Source: Perca fluviatilis
Lineage: Eukaryota > Chordata > Actinopteri > Perciformes > Percidae
Assembly (NCBI RefSeq): GCF_010015445.1
Contig: NC_053132.1
Location: 33,196,501-33,260,500, forward strand
Direction of reading: 5' to 3'
Length of the DNA stretch: 64,000 nucleotides
The stretch's first letter is position 1. Each line of letters starts with the position of its first letter. The position numbers and the translations under genes were made by a program. Below are positions 1-10,325 of the stretch, piece after piece. The notes below the pieces were generated by a model. That model ran no database searches, was not told where the DNA came from, and worked only from the letters and a program-made list of their open reading frames with translations.

Positions 1-1
1 C

Positions 2-67
2 CATCTTTTTGATGAACTGGATCAGATCCTCGGCCAAAGGTCCATCAGAGCTTCTCCTCGCCTTCTA
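2..67 (+). pseudogene. Possible Myb/SANT-like domain remnant
   Basis: The second frame reads a short peptide with FDELDQILGQRS before a stop. This resembles the C-terminal end of the Myb/SANT-like DNA-binding proteins encoded by fish PIF/Harbinger elements, which often end in a [FY]-D-E-[LM]-D-x-[IV]-L-G-x-R-P pattern. Only about 20 residues are visible and the window edge cuts the rest, so it could be chance. Confidence 0.2.
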
Positions 68-70
68 ATA

Positions 71-868
71 TTAACAACAACTACTACTTTTGTCTAGCAA
101 AACTTTGTTCGCAAAAGTTTGCTTGAATGTTGTGCGATTCAGTGCAAAAATGAATACACCATAAAATGTCTCAAATCAATATGATATACCAATTTAATCG
201 CAAAACAGCACGTGACCTCATTACGCACATGCTTTTATTCACTTTAAAGCTGCTGGATGAAAACACTTTCACCAGCTTTATTCACATGAGTTTTTTTACC
301 GAACTTCAGATAATTCGATTGAGAAGTGGATGGAAACTTAGCTACTGAAACAGCAATCTCAACAGAGGGATAGGAAAGACCGTTCTTTGTGCTGCAAACT
401 TCACTGGTTGCCAATCAAATGGATGGGATACTGCAGATACTTGTTGACGGAGTGTGTTTGTGGTGTATCTTGCCTGAAGCATTTAGCGGAGTGCTGGGGA
501 TGCTGTGTTATTGTACTGTAGCTCCGGGCAGCAGAACTGTAGACAAATGTATAATTAAAAAGCAACTATCATGAAAGGTGTTTCCTCTTCTCCCCTTAAA
601 GAGGATTTGTTCTTTGTGGTCTCCTTCGCTGCCTTCCCCCTCCCTCTATTATCGCACAGGTGGTCTTCAGCTCCTCACAGAAACTCATCACTCATCTACT
701 GTAAATGTAAAACCAGAAAGTAATACATTCTGAATATCCTACTACTAGAATTGGAGCAGCGTGTTCGTTTGTGTGAACATGCATATCATGAGAACTGTTC
801 AAACCGATCAACTTCACACTTTGCAGGTTTATTGCTGGAGACCCTAGGAAGAGTCTAAAAAAATTTTT
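71..868. other. No recognisable feature
   Basis: AT-rich sequence with only short open frames (60 codons or less) without recognisable motifs. I see no repeat ends, tRNA-like sequence or splice-like exon here. Confidence 0.5.
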
Positions 869-871
869 TTT

Positions 872-1057
872 AAGATTATCTTTTGGGCATTTTAGGCCTT
901 TATTGACAGGACAGCTGAAGAAATGAAAGGGGAGAGAGAGGGGGGAATGACATGCAGCAAAGGGCCGCAGGTCGGAGTCAAACCCTGGCCCGCTGCATCG
1001 AGGAGTAAACCTCTATATATGGGCACCTGCTCTACCAACTGAGCTATCCGGGCGCCC
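872..1057 (-). mobile_element. tRNA-derived SINE
   Basis: Read on the minus strand from 1057, the head has an A-box-like stretch (TAGCTCAGTTGGTAGAGCAG, 1028-1047) and a B-box-like GGGTTTGACTCC near 980. A pyrimidine-rich body (CTCTCTCCCC) and a tail with CTGTCAATAAAGGCCTAAAATGCCC follow. RNA polymerase III would start at the tRNA-like head. A second, more diverged copy lies on the plus strand at 42488-42676, with the shared GACCTGCGGCCCTTTGCT core. It is a SINE rather than a tRNA gene because the tRNA-unrelated body and tail are conserved between copies. Confidence 0.8.
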
Positions 1058-1308
1058 AAACATTTTATTTTGTTATGTTAAATAAATACTTAACAGTTTT
1101 ACTTTTATTTTCTCGAAGCTTTTATTCTTACATCAAATCTTTGACTGCGTCCACAATACCGGAAACATAACAGAATAAGTGGACAGGGAAGGAGAATAAT
1201 AGAGAAGAGTTTTACATTAAGGTTTGCATCATGCCAAAGCGCAAATCAGCACTGTTGGCAAGTTGTACCAAACGGAGGAGATTGTCAGTCATCTATTCCC
1301 CTCTTGAT
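1058..1308. other. No recognisable feature
   Basis: A-rich sequence between the SINE and a LINE scrap. A short frame from 1231 begins with a basic stretch (MPKRKSALLASCTKRRR) of unknown origin and runs into the LINE-like peptide. Confidence 0.4.
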
Positions 1309-1410
1309 CACAAAATGGCTGTAATTAAACTGTGCCTCAAAAAACCTGGTGCCAACCCAGCTGACCTAAACCACTACAGGCCCATCACCAACCTATGCCC
1401 TTTGTCTCTA
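1309..1410 (+). pseudogene. LINE (L2-like) reverse transcriptase scrap
   Basis: One frame encodes AVIKLCLKKPGANPADLNHY followed by RPITNL. This matches the start of the RT domain in L2/CR1-type LINEs, where the pattern is AVIKPLLKKP-x5-DLNNYRP[IV]SNLPFLSK. The same block occurs in the L2 copies at 33.5 kb (TPILKKPSLDPSVLNNYRP) and 61.8 kb. The match stops after about 30 residues, so it is a short decayed fragment. Confidence 0.7.
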
Positions 1411-1684
1411 CAGCCTCAAGAGGGTGACTGCTTCAGTCCCACCATATTTATTTTAAAGAGTTGATTTTCAAAACAACATCTAAAAGAAAACTGAAGAATT
1501 TGAAAGAAAGCTAGCATAAAGAAAGGTAAGCTAAGTGTAAGTGACGCTAGCGAAGCTAGCTCGCTAACGTTATCAATCTGCCTCTGTACCAAAACTTCAG
1601 AAATCTCTTCATCTCTCACCCAAAGTGATTTAGTGAATATTAGCTATACATATTAGCTAGTTGTGTATTTACCGTATGTTCCAG

Positions 1685-1791
1685 TTGTTTGTTCTGGTCT
1701 TGGTCTCAAAGTCTTGGTCTTGTCTCGGTCTCGATACACTGGTCTTGGTAATGACTTGGTCTCTGTTTAAGTGGTCTTGACTACAACACTG
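1685..1791 (-). repeat. hAT-like terminal repeat (GGTCTTGG-rich)
   Basis: The stretch repeats GGTCTTGGTCT-like words and ends in GACTACAACACTG. Read on the minus strand it starts CAGTGTTGTAGTCAAGACC, which looks like a hAT terminus (CAGTG... start). No opposite end was found, so it is probably a solo end or a short non-autonomous copy. Confidence 0.5.
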
Positions 1792-2487
1792 CTAAACACA
1801 GTACACTGATTCTTGAAACTTTGGCGAAAACATGTCCCACTAAGAAAAGTGCCAATTCTGTTGGAAATTAATAACATTTTCATGAATAAAAAGAATTGAG
1901 GTTATAATCAGGGGGTCCTTTGCACATATGTAAAGTTCTTCTATAGATTTATTTTTAATTTGTATTAATTTAATTATTTGCTGGCCCACTGCCTACAAAA
2001 TAAGTTGTCGTCGGATAGGAGATAATCATTTCAACTTGATTAAAAAAAACAAAGTAATAATTGAATTGAATATCTTTACCACATGAAATAGTACAGTGTC
2101 ATGTTTTAAAAACTAGTGAGTTAACAATATTTACTATTATTTTGTGGTTGCTCAAAATGTGTCCCACATATTTGTCACCACCATCAGATACTTATAAAAA
2201 GCAATAAAATCAGGCAACTACAAGGTCAACTACATTCCTGAGGACCCCATTTTCAAACCTTCAGCTCTACTGCATGCTTCAAGATCACTCACACTCCCTT
2301 AAGTTTGCCATTTTCTCTTAAACTTGTTCATATTTTTGGACACTGTTACTGTCGCAACCATAACATGTCAACACCGTCTCTTTTGTATAAAAAAAATATT
2401 AGATTATGACATAAATGTATACTTTTTAAGAAGAGGTATGAAGTAGCTAGCAATAGAGGGGAAACAAGATGGCTAATGTGAACAACT
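1792..2487. other. No gene; AT-rich
   Basis: No coding signal. One diverged copy of the GTCACCACCGTCAG motif (GTCACCACCATCAG) lies at 2174-2187. It is followed by ATACTTATAAAAAGCAATAAAATC, which has a loose inverted counterpart at about 5500-5540. Confidence 0.5.
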
Positions 2488-2767
2488 CATGCATATCACG
2501 TGAAAGAGTCGGTTTGTGTCACCACCGTCAGACGTCACCACCGTCAGACGTCACCACCGTCAGGTATTCGTGGATATCCTCACAGCTGTGGTTCGGCCTT
2601 GAGGCCGCGGCCGAACCACAGCCATGAGCCCGTATTTATTGTGATCAACAATTATATTCTAGCCTCCATTAAGGACTATTTGGAAGTTTTGTCACCACCG
2701 TCAGACTGTACGTCACAGAAAACCTGACGGTGGTGACAAAAACCTATTCTTTCACATGATATGCATG
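2488..2767. repeat. Foldback/MITE-like element with GTCACCACCGTCAG arms
   Basis: The arm at 2488-2531 (CATGCATATCACGTGAAAGA, then the GTCACCACCGTCAG motif) is inverted at 2724-2767. A further short inverted match, CAAGATGGCT at 2465-2474 against AGCCATCTTG at 2822-2831, lies outside. The motif is tandemly repeated at 2518, 2534 and 2550 (16-bp period). It recurs at 2691 and 2865, and in reverse orientation at 2724. There is no coding capacity. The class is unknown and a non-autonomous DNA transposon is the simplest reading. Confidence 0.55.
2585..2622. repeat. Perfect 14-bp stem hairpin
   Basis: GCTGTGGTTCGGCC (2585-2598) is perfectly inverted as GGCCGAACCACAGC (2609-2622) around a 10-nt GC-rich loop. 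It lies in the middle of the foldback element, as expected for an internal cruciform or subterminal hairpin. Confidence 0.8.
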
Positions 2768-3334
2768 CTTAGGATTGTTATTTTTTTTGACCCAATAGTT
2801 AAATTAAGTTGTTAGGCAAGAAGCCATCTTGTGTGGTATACATTTTGGAATTGTTTGTTTTAGTGTCACCACCGTCAGAGGCAGTTTTATTTGTTTTAAA
2901 TTAATATGCTTACAATACGTTTCTTCAGTGCTGTTGAGTTATTACAGTATTTCTGAATTGCTAAAACACTAAAATCCATTTGCAAAACCAAAGTTGCAAG
3001 TGTACCAACCATTTTATTGATTGAATCACACAGTTTGCAGAACCTTAAACACTTCTCATGTGGTTAGACACAACTAGCAAATCGGAATCACTCTTTGTGC
3101 AAAACTGTAAACACATTGTCATTCACAAAGCACATGTAGCATTGTGGTGCACACAACTCAAAATGGCACAACACAGCCCCCAAAAGTGAAACACAAGCAA
3201 CACACTGTTGTCATCGGTAACACACAAGCACTCAAAATTGAACACACCTGTTTCAAATCAGTAATGTGTTGCACCTAATCAGTAATCAGGATATAAAGCC
3301 ATGTCAAATCCAAACAGCATGTGTGATTTTCACA

Positions 3335-4952
3335 ATGGAGGGCAGGAGTGGAAGTGGAAGTGGAAGTGGAAGTGGAAGTGGAAGTGGAAGTGGAAGTGGA
3401 CGTGGACGTGGACGTGGACGTGGACGTGGAAGTGAACGAGACAGAGACAGAGGAGGACGAGACGGAGGAGGAGGAGGAAGAACATCAAGAGCCATCATTT
3501 CCAATGAAATTAGAGCAACAATCATAGACCATGTTCTGGTTCATGAATGAGTATGAGGGAAGCAGGACTACGTGTTCAACCAAACATAAGCAGGTTCTCT
3601 GTGGCCTCCATTGTCAGGACATTCAGAGAAGAGAACAGGTAAGTGGACTATCATTTGTGGTCCCTCAAACTTACAGTACAGTATGTACAGTTGTGGAACG
3701 TCTCAGTAAATTACTGTAACATCTCTAGAAATTGGCCCTTTTCTTGCAGTGATATACTTGTATATTATTTTATGTAGTTTTAATATTAAATTTAAATGCA
3801 TTAGGCCCGTCTGCACATTTCTAACAAGGTTTTATGCTGGCAGAATTGAAAGACTGCAAAAGGCCCGTGCGAAGGGGAAGACGTATGTTCTCACAACAGC
3901 AGGAGACCATTATTGTCAATATGGTTCTTCAACAAATATATTTCATTCGTCGTGAAATACAACCGCGAGTTGAGGAAGACAACGTGAATTTTGAAGGAAT
4001 CAACAGTGTGAGTCTCTCCACAATTGACCGTGTCCTGAAACACAACCTGATAAGTCTCAAACAAGCCTACAGAATACCATTTGAGAGAAATGAGAGGGTA
4101 AAAGAGCTACGATAACAATATGTACAAGTAAGTAATCATGTCCAGAGATTATACAGCACTATTGAGTTACTGTGTTGAATGTAATGCAGCACATGTATAC
4201 AGAGTCATGAAGCCTGGAATGCTATGTCATTAACGTTACTTCAAAAATTTATTTTTGTTCATTTCTATAGAGAAAGTTTCAACTGGATTCCATGGAGAGG
4301 CCTCATGAGTGCATCTTCTTGGATGAAGCTGGCTTCGATCTCACCAAGAGGAGAAGGAGAGGCCGCAACATTAGTCAACGTGCCATTGTAGAGTTGCCAG
4401 GGCAGCGTGGTGGCAACGTGACCATATGTGCTGCCATCAGCAGCTAAGGGGTTATTCACCGCCATGTGACTGTAGGGCCTTACAACACTGCCCATCTTCT
4501 AACGTTTCTGTATGCTCTACAGGAAGCACTACTGAGACGTGAACAGAGAGGTGATGAGCAGGCCGAGCATCCCATGTATGTGATAATCTGGGACAATGTG
4601 AACTTTCACCGTGGTCCTAGAATTCGTGAGTGGTTTGAAAATAACCCACGTTTTATAAACTTGTGCCTCCCACCATACTCTCCCTTCCTTAATCCCATTT
4701 GAAGAATTTTTTTTTTTTTTTTTCTCTGCATGGAGGTGGAAGGTCTATGACAGAAATTCTTATGCACAGGAAAATCTCATTCAGGCAATGGCTGCAGCAT
4801 GTGACAACATTGGAGTGGAAGCAATTCAAGGTTGGATTCAGCATCCAAAAGGATTCTTTCCCCGTTGTTAAGCAAGGGACAGGATTGCCTGTGATGTTGA
4901 TGAGGTCCTGTGGCCTGACCATGCCCAGAGGCATGATGCTGAGGCAGGATGA
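3335..4952 (+). pseudogene. Transposase (DDE_3/IS630-like, DD35E), broken
   Basis: The product would bind the TIRs and move the element by cut-and-paste. Three exon-like blocks are visible. Exon 1 (3335-3638) starts with an SG/RG-rich repeat, followed by helix-turn-helix-like ISNEIRATIIDHVLVH and MREAGLRVQPNISRFSVAS. Exon 2 (3844-4127) has ETIIVNMVLQ, SLSTIDRVLKH and PFERNERVKELR. Exon 3 starts at 4271 and holds ERPHECIFLDEAGFDL (first catalytic D, codon 4322), VIIWDNVNFH (second D, codon 4592) and LPPYSPFLNPI-E (codon 4701). Both intron-like gaps, 3639-3843 and 4128-4270, have GTAAGT donors and AG acceptors. Damage includes a frameshift near 3550, a shift early in exon 2, an in-frame TAA at 4445, an extra T plus an expanded T-run at 4697-4720, and a stop near 4873. 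It is not functional. Confidence 0.85.
3346..3430 (+). repeat. Hexanucleotide repeat (GGAAGT/GGACGT) in transposase exon 1
   Basis: About nine GGAAGT units followed by about five GGACGT units. They encode alternating Ser-Gly and then Arg-Gly dipeptides near the transposase N-terminus. The in-frame purity suggests recent slippage. Confidence 0.85.
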
Positions 4953-5311
4953 CTCCAAGACATTGCTTGCTATCGATCTGCTGCATATTTTGTTTGACTA
5001 CATTTGTGTGCAGGATTGTGAAAGTACTTCATAATAAAATAGAATTTTTCCCCTGCTCTGCCATGAGTGCAGTGTTTTGCTTTTATCTCTGTAGTGTGTA
5101 ATGACTGCTGTGTAGTGTTTATGCATTAGCTGGGCGTGTGTGTGTGTTTGGTTTTGGGTAAAGATAACCTAGTTCTGAAGCAATTGTTTGCTATAGCAAG
5201 ACAAGTCAAAGGTTTTGACAGTGTAGCTTAATTTGGGGATTTGTGTTTAAGGTTTTGAGAAAGCGAGAGAAACATTCAAAAAATGTGTTTTAGCAATTCA
5301 GAAATACTGTA

Positions 5312-5750
5312 AAGTAAAAGTCTCTTTAATACAAATGTTAAATAAAATTACTTTTTTCTATTTAGGCTTAAATAAACTTGTTAGATTTTTTAAAAGGAGT
5401 ACACGTGAAACAGTAAAAAAAATTAACAAAAGTGAATATTCAAGATTTAACAGCATGTGTACTACGAATTCCAGAGGATTTAAAAACTTTAAAAACAGAC
5501 CAAATAAAACATGCTTTTTATTGTGTCTGACGGTGTTGACAAAAACAAAGTAATAACTGGAAAAACTAACTTTTTTTTTTTTTAAATGAAAAAATACTAA
5601 ATGAGGAGGTTGCACCAGTACATTGCTGAACAGCCAACACTTTGGTCTATAATGAGATACCTTCAGATTTTGTAATTTAACTAACTTTTTATTTATTTTT
5701 TTATTCAAATTCCCAAGTATCAGTGAGTACTGAAACACCCCTGGGGAAAT
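5312..5750. other. No gene; AT-rich, one inverted GTCACCACCGTCAG-like motif
   Basis: AT-rich sequence with a reverse, slightly changed copy of the motif (CTGACGGTGTTGAC, 5527-5540). It is followed by ACAAAGTAATAACTG, which nearly repeats ACAAAGTAATAATTG at 2048. This looks like the far side of the repeat that the IS630-like element interrupted. Confidence 0.4.
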
Positions 5751-5754
5751 CACT

Positions 5755-5850
5755 GACGACCTCCTCCGTGCAGCCGCTGGATTGCTCACTATCCTTATCC
5801 TCTTTGACCTGGCTGCTGCCTTCAAAACTCTCCCACCCTCTGCGCCTGGC
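5755..5850 (+). pseudogene. LINE reverse transcriptase scrap (motif A region)
   Basis: One frame reads DDLLRAAAGLLTILILFDLA followed by AAFKTL. This matches RT motif A of L2-type LINEs (L-D-L-[ST]-A-A-F-D-T-I). The catalytic aspartate of LFDLAAAF is kept, but the later D of FDT is K. It runs into a homopolymer block at 5868, so only about 30 residues remain. Confidence 0.7.
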
Positions 5851-5867
5851 TCACGTTGGGATCATTT

Positions 5868-6031
5868 TTTTTTTTAAAAAAAAAATAAAAAACCAAAAAT
5901 TCAAATTCATTTTTTTTTTTTTTGGGTTTGTTTTTTTTTTTGTTGGTAAAAAAAAAAAAAGGAAAAAAAAAATTAAAAAAAATTAAATATTTTTGGGTTG
6001 GGGTTTTTTTTTTTTTTTTTTTTTTTTCTCA

Positions 6032-6077
<46 letters not shown>

Positions 6078-6146
6078 TTTTTTTTTTTTTTTTTTTTCAC
6101 GGGGTGGTTAAAACTGTTGATTGGTTTTTGACATTAGCTGCAGTTC

Positions 6147-6179
<33 letters not shown>

Positions 6180-6180
6180 T
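5868..6180. other. Homopolymer-rich block (poly-A/poly-T)
   Basis: Runs of 10 to over 40 A or T alternate with little else, including A-run next to T-run at about 6033-6097. Open frames here encode only K and F. It may be a collapsed A-rich LINE/SINE tail array, or noise from sequencing or assembly. Confidence 0.7.
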
Positions 6181-6189
6181 ATAAATTTA

Positions 6190-8417
6190 TATATCATGGT
6201 GTTTTTTTTTTACTGGTTTTTCTTGGGGGGGGAAAAGTGGAGTAGAGTGTTTTTTATTTTGCTTGCTTTTCTTTTTTTGAGTGTAAACCACCCCACCCAT
6301 TTACAGCACATGAGGTAATTGATAGTTGTTACATGTGTTTTGTTATGCATGTGAAAAAGTGTACATCTTAGGAGGTAAGGCATCTTTCAGAAAAACATGA
6401 ATACCTTACAAAACACTTACACTTGCAAGGAGAAACCAATCCACTATGTTGGTTTGCATGCATCACGCATTTGTATACTGTACTGTATAGGTGGCTCCAC
6501 AAATCACTCCACCCTGACTTTGGAAAATTCAAAACAAGTACTACCCTACATAATCGAATGGATGGATGAATAGAGTAGGCAGATTGAGACTGCCTGTACT
6601 GGTGGGGATAATAAGAAGGATGGCAGATGGAGAGCAACAGAAGAAGTCTCATTGTTATGCTTGTTATACCTCAAGGCCTTTCCAAATGTATTGTCACTGC
6701 ATGGAGACGTGTGACTGAGTAGAAAGAAACCTATGAAAAACAGACAGACAAACTTGTCCAACACTCTGCTGGGTCAGTCCCACTCACAGAGGTAGATGGG
6801 AAATACAGAACAAGGTTTGACCCACATTGTCGCCAGAAGTTAGCCTTTTGTTCAAAATAAGCAGCCAAGAATCAGAAATTTTAGAATGAATTATTGTCAG
6901 ATATCTCACAGCTGCACTTAAGTATATAATTTTAATTATCCTGTGAATACAAAGCTTTATGGTCTGAATTATGTTTTAAAGGCTTTTACACCCTGGATGT
7001 AAAATTATAAAAAGTGATGGAGACAGAACTTTAAAATATTGAAATTTCCAATGCAACTTTGCCCAACAGCATCTGCAGGCCTACAACTCTTTAAAAATGT
7101 TGTTTGTTGGATCCTGTTTCGCATATTAAGGGGCCATTGTTTACTCTTGATTAAGCATTAGCAGTACTGACTGCTAATTTGTTATTTCAGAATGTGAGTA
7201 CTGTTTGGAATACTGCATTTTTAAATCAGAGCTAAAAACAATGTAACAATTTTCCAGGGGGCGGGGTGGGGGTGTGTATGGGATTTCCCCCTTTCTGGTC
7301 TATGCAACTCTGCCACTGCAGTGACCTGTTGGCTGGATGTCACTCTGCTGCAGGTGTATGTTTTTGAGCATTAGCATTAGTGTAGAGGTAAAGGGCTTTG
7401 AGTGTCCGTTCTTAAAATGTGTACAAATGTTACCAACTTCTTGTTATTAGAAACCGTATTGGTGTTAGTTAAATTATATGGCTGGACAATATAAATACAC
7501 TCAGCATACAGTATCTTCATTGACTATTCTAGGCACTGCGTAGACACAATCCCACTTTGCACAGTGATTGGCCAGGTGTGTTGAGGTGTGAAAATAGACT
7601 GGGTTTGATCTTCTTTCCCAAGACTAGTTCCCCCCCCATTTTCCACACAACTACTTCTGTCTTTTTTTTACATGACAACCAAATGCACATTCTGCGCCAA
7701 GTAGGTCTGGGTAATGAATTCAATACTTTAGGCACCGACCGAATTGCCTCTAATGTATAGAGTATGGAAAGATGCCTCTTCATTCAATACCCATTTTCAA
7801 TACCTAAGGAGTAAATCTCATCAACGTCAGTGAGCCAATCAGCATGCAGCATGCTTCTACCAAGATCTAATAATGTCTGTGATTGACTGTCTAACATTAC
7901 AGAGACAGTTCCCATAGTAGGAGCTGAAAAAAAACAACCAAAAAAAAACATTGTGCCGTAATGTGTAATGTTGCAATATCTTTTTGTGTGTGGACATTCA
8001 GACATGGTCAGACCACTTGTCCTATAAACAAACTCAAAATAATATCTAAAATCCAAAAGCAAAAAAAGAACAGGGATTTAGATCAATTACTGTGATAAAT
8101 GTTTACTGTGACAAACCGATGTTTTAGGGGTTGCTCCTCACTCGGTTCCTACTATAAGTGACCACACAGAAACAGACTGAGACGCACACCAACAAATACG
8201 TTAAGATGTAAACATACATCTCTGACAACAGCACCTTAAAAAAGGATAAATACTGTTTTTTTATTTAACCTGATGTTTTGTGTCTAAGTTACTGATGGGA
8301 ACAACAATCTTTGACATCGGTCCAGTATTAAGCGAGATCGCTGCAGTCGGCAGTCAGAGAAACAAGCTACAACCTAAGTTAAGAGGACAATTGTCCAGCT
8401 TGTATTTACCTTCACAA
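6190..8417. other. No recognisable gene or repeat
   Basis: Ordinary AT-rich sequence with scattered short open frames on both strands (94 codons or less) lacking family motifs. I see no TIR pairs or tandem arrays. Confidence 0.4.
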
Positions 8418-8902
8418 AAGTGCTGGTTTTGCCGCTGACAGGCTCAGATTAATATTCTAAGTGTCTGACAACATTATGAACAGGTTCCCTACAGAGGTAG
8501 ACCTTTAAAACCTCTTTGAGACCTTTCGGTTTAACCAGAAACAGCTCTGAGGTTGCTAGCGCTAAACCCACCAGACTTTTAGCATGTATAGAGCCAACAT
8601 ATTTTACATGTAAATCAGTAAACTACGTTTATTTCAACCAAAACTAGAGTTGTGATGGTTGGAAAAGTAGTAAGATGAGATTTCATAGTTTTATTTAGTT
8701 TCTGTCCACTTTAAATGAAGTGTGTTTTACGATGCTAAAATTAATCTATATCTACATAGTCTGGTGGGTTTAGCGACCAAAATTTCGGATGTTTCTATGT
8801 TTTAAAAAAAAGAAAAAAAAAAAATTTAATCTTTAAAAAATAAGCATCTTACTCTTTAACAGGAAGGTGTGAGCCTGTCAGTGGCAAAACGAGCAGTCAC
8901 TT
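8418..8902. repeat. Foldback/MITE-like element with two nested inverted repeats
   Basis: The outer arms are AAGTGCTGGTTTTGCCGCTG (from 8418) and its near-complement GAGCCTGTCAGTGGCAAAAC (from 8871), about 28 bp with a few mismatches. An inner perfect 17-bp pair, GCTAAACCCACCAGACT (8561-8577), is inverted at 8758-8774. There is no coding capacity. The element boundaries are uncertain. Confidence 0.5.
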
Positions 8903-9217
8903 AGACTCTTACCCTTTAATGTCCATCTTCATGTTAATCTCTAATCCAGACAACATAAACCACAGTGAGCTCAAACACCCTATCAATCTATCAATCATGC
9001 TGCAGCCTGAGTCAGCATACGTATACACAGTCACACATACAGGTTTCATTGGCTTCTTGTCAACTATGCTTTGTCAAACACCAATCAGAGAGGATTAGCA
9101 GGGTTCCTTCTGATACCTAACTGATGTACGTATGTAGTGAAGGGGTGACATTAAGCAGTCACATACATGGATTACTGGTTTATAGTAAGATACCTGTGAG
9201 TTCTATCTAGCCACCCA

Positions 9218-9610
9218 TAGTCTCGCATTGCCTGACCCATCCTCAGCGCTGTGGAGTAAGGTCTGGCTATACCACAGATGCATTCTGGGATAGGAGGGAA
9301 AAAAAAAAGCTCTGGGTTGTTTGCATTTCTTTAAACCAATAACAATCGTCTTGGGCAGCGCCAAGCTCCGGACTCGGCGACGGTGGCTCTGCTAAATGTC
9401 TCGGGAAGGAACTTGTTTTGGTGGAACATTTGCCGCCCAATGCATGCTGGGTAGATTTGTGTCCAATTTGACTCCGATATGCTCTCATGCACAATGCAAT
9501 AGCCACCTCCGAGATCTGCGTAGCCGCGTTCGGAAAGTTACAGAATTGCTTCTCACCGACCGCAAGATCCAAGCGGACCCAGGGAATGCTGGGAAACGCC
9601 AGCCTCTCAT
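9218..9610 (+). repeat. Dispersed fish repeat (CTCGCATTGCCTGACC start)
   Basis: The stretch starts with GTCTCGCATTGCCTGACC and continues through GCATTCTGGGATAGGAG, AAACCAATAACAATCGTCTT and GTCTCGGGAAGGAACTTG. From memory this order of words is a common interspersed repeat in fish. A small imperfect hairpin lies near its start. I could not find the opposite end, and the transposon class is not certain. Confidence 0.5.
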
Positions 9611-9957
9611 CTGATCTAACAGCTGATTGGTTCAGAATCGACTCAACATGATGTTTTATATGAACTTTTTATTGATTTGGAGGGATTTTAACTGCTATTT
9701 GTCTGATTTAAAGGCTTATTTTGTACACACCACATGTGTGGCTGATAGTGACATTTAGAAGTCAGAGAGACTGAATCTGTTCAGAATACGGATCATCTAC
9801 AGTCTGTTTATTAAAATCAGCAACAGATCGCATGTAGAGCATTCTGAGAGCTACTCTGTCATAATTAAAACAACTGGAGACGGTGTACCAGCAGATTTAT
9901 GGATCTGATAACATTTTATTAAATCTGAATCAGACCACAGTGTTTCGGTCACTTCCT

Positions 9958-10035
9958 GTTCAGCCTGAAGGCTGCTGGAATCGGCTGGAAACTGTCCGAC
10001 TTGACAACAGATTTTTGTCATCGCCCCCGGCTGCT
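9958..10035 (+). repeat. Segment shared with the hAT-like element at 31.6 kb
   Basis: CTGAAGGCTGCTGGAATCGG and the following AAACTGTC[CT]GACTTGA and CAGATTTTTGTCA words recur with about 85 percent identity at 31580-31645 inside the TAGGGCTGTCAA element. The rest of 9.6-10.1 kb is not recognised. This suggests related repeat family members. Confidence 0.6.
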
Positions 10036-10129
10036 GCCGCCTGCTCTCGTCCACTTTACAGGCGAGGCGCAGTTCATGTCCAACGAGCCTAATATTAATT
10101 AAAGTTAACTGTTACACAATACAGTAATG

Positions 10130-10325
10130 TGGGCTATTTAAATTAGCTGGAAGGTAACGAGGACTGAGGAACAGGTGAAACACATCAGGGCGGGGCAGAC
10201 AATCAGACAGGAGGGAAAACACAAGGCAGGTAGTAAAACAAGACATAACAGGGGAGAGAGAGAGAGAGAAAATACAAAATAAAACAGGAAAAACTACAAC
10301 AGGAATTCACAATCGTGACACGTCC
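10130..10325 (-). repeat. Possible dispersed repeat fragment
   Basis: Read on the minus strand, the stretch has a pyrimidine-rich start and then CTGATGTGTTTCACCTGTTC and ATTTAAATAGCCC. This composition is often seen in fish interspersed repeats just upstream of a TATA-like stretch. No ends were found. Confidence 0.25.

Larger units (their letters stand above)
2945..5309 (+). mobile_element. IS630/Tc1-mariner superfamily transposon, intron-containing, degenerate
   Basis: The 25-bp TIRs are identical in reverse: 2945-2969 (CAGTATTTCTGAATTG...) and 5285-5309. They are flanked by the expected TA target duplication at 2943-2944 and 5310-5311. The 2.36-kb body carries one broken transposase gene on the plus strand. 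The D-to-E spacing in the catalytic domain is 35 residues once a single extra T is allowed for. The element sits among copies of the GTCACCACCGTCAG motif (2.17-2.88 kb and 5.53 kb), so it probably landed inside that older repeat. Confidence 0.85.

Noticed and set aside
1021..1057. tRNA gene (minus strand)
   Set aside because: A and B boxes belong to a SINE. The tRNA fold is incomplete and the conserved tail is not tRNA.
3304..3525. Minus-strand proline/leucine-rich frame
   Set aside because: It is only the antisense translation of the GGAAGT/GGACGT hexanucleotide repeat in the transposase exon.
5358..5825. 155-codon minus-strand open frame
   Set aside because: AT-rich frame rich in K, F and N with no motif. 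It overlaps a LINE scrap on the opposite strand.
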